Positions 49,539 through 52,325 of a stretch of DNA of 52,325 nucleotides are shown piece by piece. The DNA is from Lactobacillus sp. GTDB lineage: Bacteria; Bacillota; Bacilli; Lactobacillales; Lactobacillaceae. The stretch lies in the NCBI GenBank assembly GCA_022484695.1, contig JAKVKU010000018.1, forward strand, positions 1 to 52,325, read 5' to 3'. The position numbers were made by a program, and so were the translations under genes. Under the pieces are notes generated by a model that ran no database searches, was not told the origin of the DNA, and saw only the letters and a list, made by a program, of their open reading frames with translations. Position 1 is the first letter of the stretch. Each line of letters starts with the position of its first letter.

Positions 49539-50837
49539 TTAAGGCCGCATGCGAGTCAACATTCTTGGGAATGGAATTGCCTCTCTTAAGTGATCCAAGT
49601 GGCAAATCCAAGTGATTGCTCTTTCTAAGCCCAGGCCAAAACCAGCATGGGGGACACTGCCATATTTACGCAAGTCTAGATACCAGCTATATTCATCTGG
49701 ATCTAAACCAGCTTTAATAATACTATTCTTAAGAATTTCATAATCAGTTTCCCGTTCAGAACCACCAATGATTTCACCATAACCCTCGGGTGCCAATAAA
49801 TCAGCACATAAATAAATGTCATCCCGGGTTGGATGGGATTTCATATAAAAAGGCTTGATGGTTTTAGGATAGTTCAGGACAAAAACAGGTTGTTCGAATT
49901 GATCAGAGATAAATGTTTCTTCTGGAGAACCAAAATCATCGCCCCATTTTGTGTCAAAACCATTTTTTTGTAACATTGCAACAGCTTCATCATAAGAAAT
50001 TCGCGGGTATGGGGTTTTGGTATACTTCTCTAAGATCTTAGGGTCACGGTCAATTAATTTCAACGCGTATTGACAATGGTCTAAAACAGCTTGTACCAAA
50101 TAAGCAATATATTTTTCTTGAATTTCAAGGCTTTGTTCTTGATGCATGAAAGCCATTTCGGGTTCAATCATCCAAAATTCGGTTAAATGCCGTCTAGTTT
50201 TGGATTTTTCAGCGCGAAATACGGGGCCAAAGGAATAAACCTTATCAAAAGCCATTGCCCCAGCTTCTTCATATAACTGGCCACTTTGTGATAAATAAGC
50301 ATCCTTGTCAAAGTAATCAATATGAAATAACTCAGTGGTCCCCTCTGGCGCACTATCCGTTAAAATAGGCGGATCAAATTTCAAGAACCCCTCTTGATCA
50401 AAGAAACGATAAGTCGCGTGGATCAATTCATTTCTGATTTGCATAATCCCATAGGGTCTCTTAGAGCGTAACCACAAGTGACGGTGATCTAATAAAAATT
50501 CGATCCCGTGTTCCTTAGGGGTAATGGGGTAGTCTTCACTGTCCCCGACTAATTCTAAGTCACTGACTTCAATTTCATAGCCAAAGTGTGACCGGGTATC
50601 TTCATGGATGACCCCGGTGACCCAAAAACTACTTTCTTGTTTCAAGTGTTTAGCCAGTTCGAAAATTTCTTCAGGCACGTTACTTTTGACCACAACTCCT
50701 TGGAAATAAGCCGTCCCATCCCGCAACTGTAAGAATGAAATTTTACCACTTGAGCGTTTATCTGTTAGCCAGACACCAATGCGCACCGTTTCATCAACGT
50801 GGTTTTTGGCATCAATAATATTGATTTGTGTAGCCAT
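49539..50837 (-). CDS. asnS: Asparaginyl-tRNA synthetase
   Basis: A class II synthetase charging tRNA-Asn. The OB-fold anticodon domain occupies residues about 1-105, followed by the catalytic core: motif 2 region [21 protein letters not shown] and motif 3 [25 protein letters not shown]. Length of 432 aa fits AsnRS. GGAG lies about 12 bases before the ATG. The 36-base gap to aspB has no T-box. The link to aspB connects aspartate supply with asparagine use. Confidence 0.96.
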   Translation of the reverse strand: MATQINIIDAKNHVDETVRIGVWLTDKRSSGKISFLQLRDGTAYFQGVVVKSNVPEEIFELAKHLKQESSFWVTGVIHEDTRSHFGYEIEVSDLELVGDSEDYPITPKEHGIEFLLDHRHLWLRSKRPYGIMQIRNELIHATYRFFDQEGFLKFDPPILTDSAPEGTTELFHIDYFDKDAYLSQSGQLYEEAGAMAFDKVYSFGPVFRAEKSKTRRHLTEFWMIEPEMAFMHQEQSLEIQEKYIAYLVQAVLDHCQYALKLIDRDPKILEKYTKTPYPRISYDEAVAMLQKNGFDTKWGDDFGSPEETFISDQFEQPVFVLNYPKTIKPFYMKSHPTRDDIYLCADLLAPEGYGEIIGGSERETDYEILKNSIIKAGLDPDEYSWYLDLRKYGSVPHAGFGLGLERAITWICHLDHLREAIPFPRMLTRMRP

Positions 50838-50873
50838 TAGTTTGAAAAACTCCTTATTTAAAAAATAGACTGA

Positions 50874-52064
50874 TTAGTCGTTGGCTTTGCCGGAGACAAA
50901 ACTTTGAATACGGTCAATACTTTCCTTTAAGTCTTCAAGACTTGCGGCATAGCTGATCCGAATATAATCGGGCATCCCAAAGGATCTGCCTGGGATAACT
51001 GCCACAAACTTCTGATCTAATAATTCTTCACAGAAATCTTCCGTTGTGGTAAAGCCAGTAGATTGGACGGCATCTTTGATGTTCACGAACAAATAAAAGG
51101 CCCCTGCTGGCTTTTCCTTGATTTCAAAACCAGGAATTGCTTGGATCAATGGATAGATTGTGTTTAAGCGTGTTTCAAAAGCTTTGCGCATGGTCTCAAC
51201 AGAGTCCTGGGGACCGGTCAAAGCTTCAATGGCCGCATATTGACTCACGGTTGCCGGATTGCCAGTGGCATGTCCAGCCAAGATGGACATGACTTTAATA
51301 ATACGTTCATCCCCTAGGGCAAAACCGATACGCCAACCAGTCATAGCATAGGTCTTTGATAGGCCATGAATTAAAACGGTATGCTTGCGAATGTCTTCAG
51401 AGATATTGATCAAGGCATCAAAATGATTGCCGTTATACATCAAGTGACTATAGATATCATCACAAATGATCATAATATCATTTTTAACAGCCCAGTTCCC
51501 AATTTGAGTTAAATCTTCACGGTTGTAAGTTGTACCGGTGGGATTTTGCGGTGAATTGATAATAACTGCCTTAGTCTTTGGCGTTCTAGCAGCCTCTAAT
51601 TCATCGACGGTTACTTTATAATCTCCATCTAAACTGTCCACTGAAACTGGGACCCCACCAGAAAGACGCACTTGTTCCACGTAGCTTACCCAAGCGGGTA
51701 CGGGAATCAAAACTTCATCACCCTCATTGAGTAGGACTTGGAAAGTGGCATAAAGGGCAAACTTAGCCCCGGTGGTGACAATGACTTCAGAGGGTTTGTA
51801 TGTGACACCATAGTCAGCTTTAACCTTATCGATGATTGCTGTCTTAAGTTCTGGCAAACCTGTCGCCGCAGTGTAGCCGCTTACTTTGCCATCTTCGATA
51901 GCTTTGATAGCGGCTTGTTCAATATTCTTTGGTGTTTCAAAATCCGGTTGCCCAATAGATAGATCAATAACATCCATGCCCAAGGCCTTTTTTTCTTTAG
52001 CCTTAGCACTTAAAGCTAGCGTTGCTGATGGTTGTACTTTTGCAACATTCTTTGAAAAACGCAT
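50874..52064 (-). CDS. aspB: Aspartate aminotransferase (class I)
   Basis: A PLP enzyme exchanging amino groups between aspartate and 2-oxoglutarate. The PLP lysine is K237 in GLSKTYAMTGWRIG; N174 in SPQNPTGTTY, D202 and Y205 in CDDIYSHLMY, and R245 are family ligands. Length is 396 aa. AGGAGG lies just upstream of the ATG. In this order with ypmB and asnS it is the AspB of Firmicutes, which provides aspartate for PyrB and for asparagine. Confidence 0.95.
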   Translation of the reverse strand: MRFSKNVAKVQPSATLALSAKAKEKKALGMDVIDLSIGQPDFETPKNIEQAAIKAIEDGKVSGYTAATGLPELKTAIIDKVKADYGVTYKPSEVIVTTGAKFALYATFQVLLNEGDEVLIPVPAWVSYVEQVRLSGGVPVSVDSLDGDYKVTVDELEAARTPKTKAVIINSPQNPTGTTYNREDLTQIGNWAVKNDIMIICDDIYSHLMYNGNHFDALINISEDIRKHTVLIHGLSKTYAMTGWRIGFALGDERIIKVMSILAGHATGNPATVSQYAAIEALTGPQDSVETMRKAFETRLNTIYPLIQAIPGFEIKEKPAGAFYLFVNIKDAVQSTGFTTTEDFCEELLDQKFVAVIPGRSFGMPDYIRISYAASLEDLKESIDRIQSFVSGKAND

Positions 52065-52097
52065 ACTAATTCCTCCTAGAAATTTGCTTACAATATG

Positions 52098-52325
52098 TTA
52101 GACGTTGGTTGTTCGTTGAACAACGCGGCCTGTTTTAAAATCAAAGGTTTCAAAACCTATGGTATCGTCTTTATTTTGGTACGTCACTTCCCAAACCGTT
52201 TTCTTTTTATAAATACCTAAGGCAACATTGTGAATTTGCTTAGGATTATAACGCGCAACAACACGGTTGATCGCCGTCTTTTTTGAAATACCAGCATTTT
52301 GGTTTAAAACGACAATTCGATTGGT
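52098..52325 (-). CDS. YpmB-like membrane protein, C-terminal fragment
   Basis: An open frame enters from the window edge and ends at TAA 52098-52100, giving 75 residues without a start. The segment contains NQNAGISKKTAINRVVARYNP and YKKKTVWEVTYQNKDDTIGFETFDFKTGRVVQ (given in part), which match the PepSY-like DUF5590 domain of YpmB. YpmB lies immediately before aspB in Bacillus, as here. Function is unknown. Only 33 bases separate it from aspB, so co-transcription is likely. Confidence 0.8.
   Translation of the reverse strand, partial: TNRIVVLNQNAGISKKTAINRVVARYNPKQIHNVALGIYKKKTVWEVTYQNKDDTIGFETFDFKTGRVVQRTTNV

Noticed and set aside
50838-50873. T-box leader before asnS
   Set aside because: The gap to aspB is only 36 bases and contains no T-box sequence or terminator.

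Overview
This window looks like core chromosome of a Gram-positive lactic acid bacterium, most likely a member of the Lactobacillaceae. The indicators are the plsY/parE/parC block, a GpsB-YpsA-RecU-PBP1A cluster next to a type B RNase P RNA, the ypmB-aspB-asnS-dnaD-nth order typical of Firmicutes, a PyrR-attenuated pyr operon with class 1B dihydroorotate dehydrogenase, manganese-type pyrophosphatase, pyruvate formate-lyase and an EbsA-like protein. AGGAGG-type ribosome sites and Rho-independent terminators are clear throughout, and several genes start with TTG or GTG. No insertion sequence, prophage, CRISPR array, tRNA or rRNA gene was seen.

Layout. 1-4.8 kb: the 5' end of plsY (minus) diverges from parE-parC (topoisomerase IV). 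5.1-8.4 kb: pflB and pflA, separated by strong hairpins. 8.5-14.8 kb: a LysR regulator, ppaC, then acnA and icd with no citrate synthase between them. The icd product lacks the residues that select NADP. 15-19.5 kb (minus): deoxynucleoside kinase with PnuC, a DegV protein, and a MarR regulator followed by a phosphodiesterase-like enzyme. 19.5-21.3 kb: rqcH (plus). 21.3-32.8 kb (minus): the complete UMP operon pyrR-pyrP-pyrB-pyrC-carA-carB-pyrK-pyrD-pyrF-pyrE behind a PyrR-responsive attenuator. 33-36.5 kb (minus): rluD, lspA, fhs and an EbsA-like membrane protein. 36.5-42 kb: small single genes (RNase HI-like, nitroreductase, second DegV, two orphan proteins, lipoate ligase, D-2-hydroxyacid dehydrogenase). 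42-45 kb (minus): a 23S rRNA methyltransferase-type gene, rnpB, gpsB with a long Asn/Pro-rich tail, ypsA. 45-48 kb (plus): recU and class A PBP. 48-52.3 kb (minus): nth, dnaD, asnS, aspB and the 3' end of ypmB.

How the genes fit together. PFL makes acetyl-CoA and formate, and Fhs feeds formate into one-carbon folate for purines. AcnA and Icd form the citrate to 2-oxoglutarate branch that supplies glutamate, which with aspartate aminotransferase and CarAB feeds pyrimidine synthesis. GpsB, YpsA, RecU and PBP1A form the wall and division neighbourhood conserved in Firmicutes. I found no clearly new multi-gene system. The most unusual items are the extended GpsB, the NAD-type signature of the isocitrate dehydrogenase, the stacked hairpins inside the pfl locus, and several uncharacterised dyad operators.
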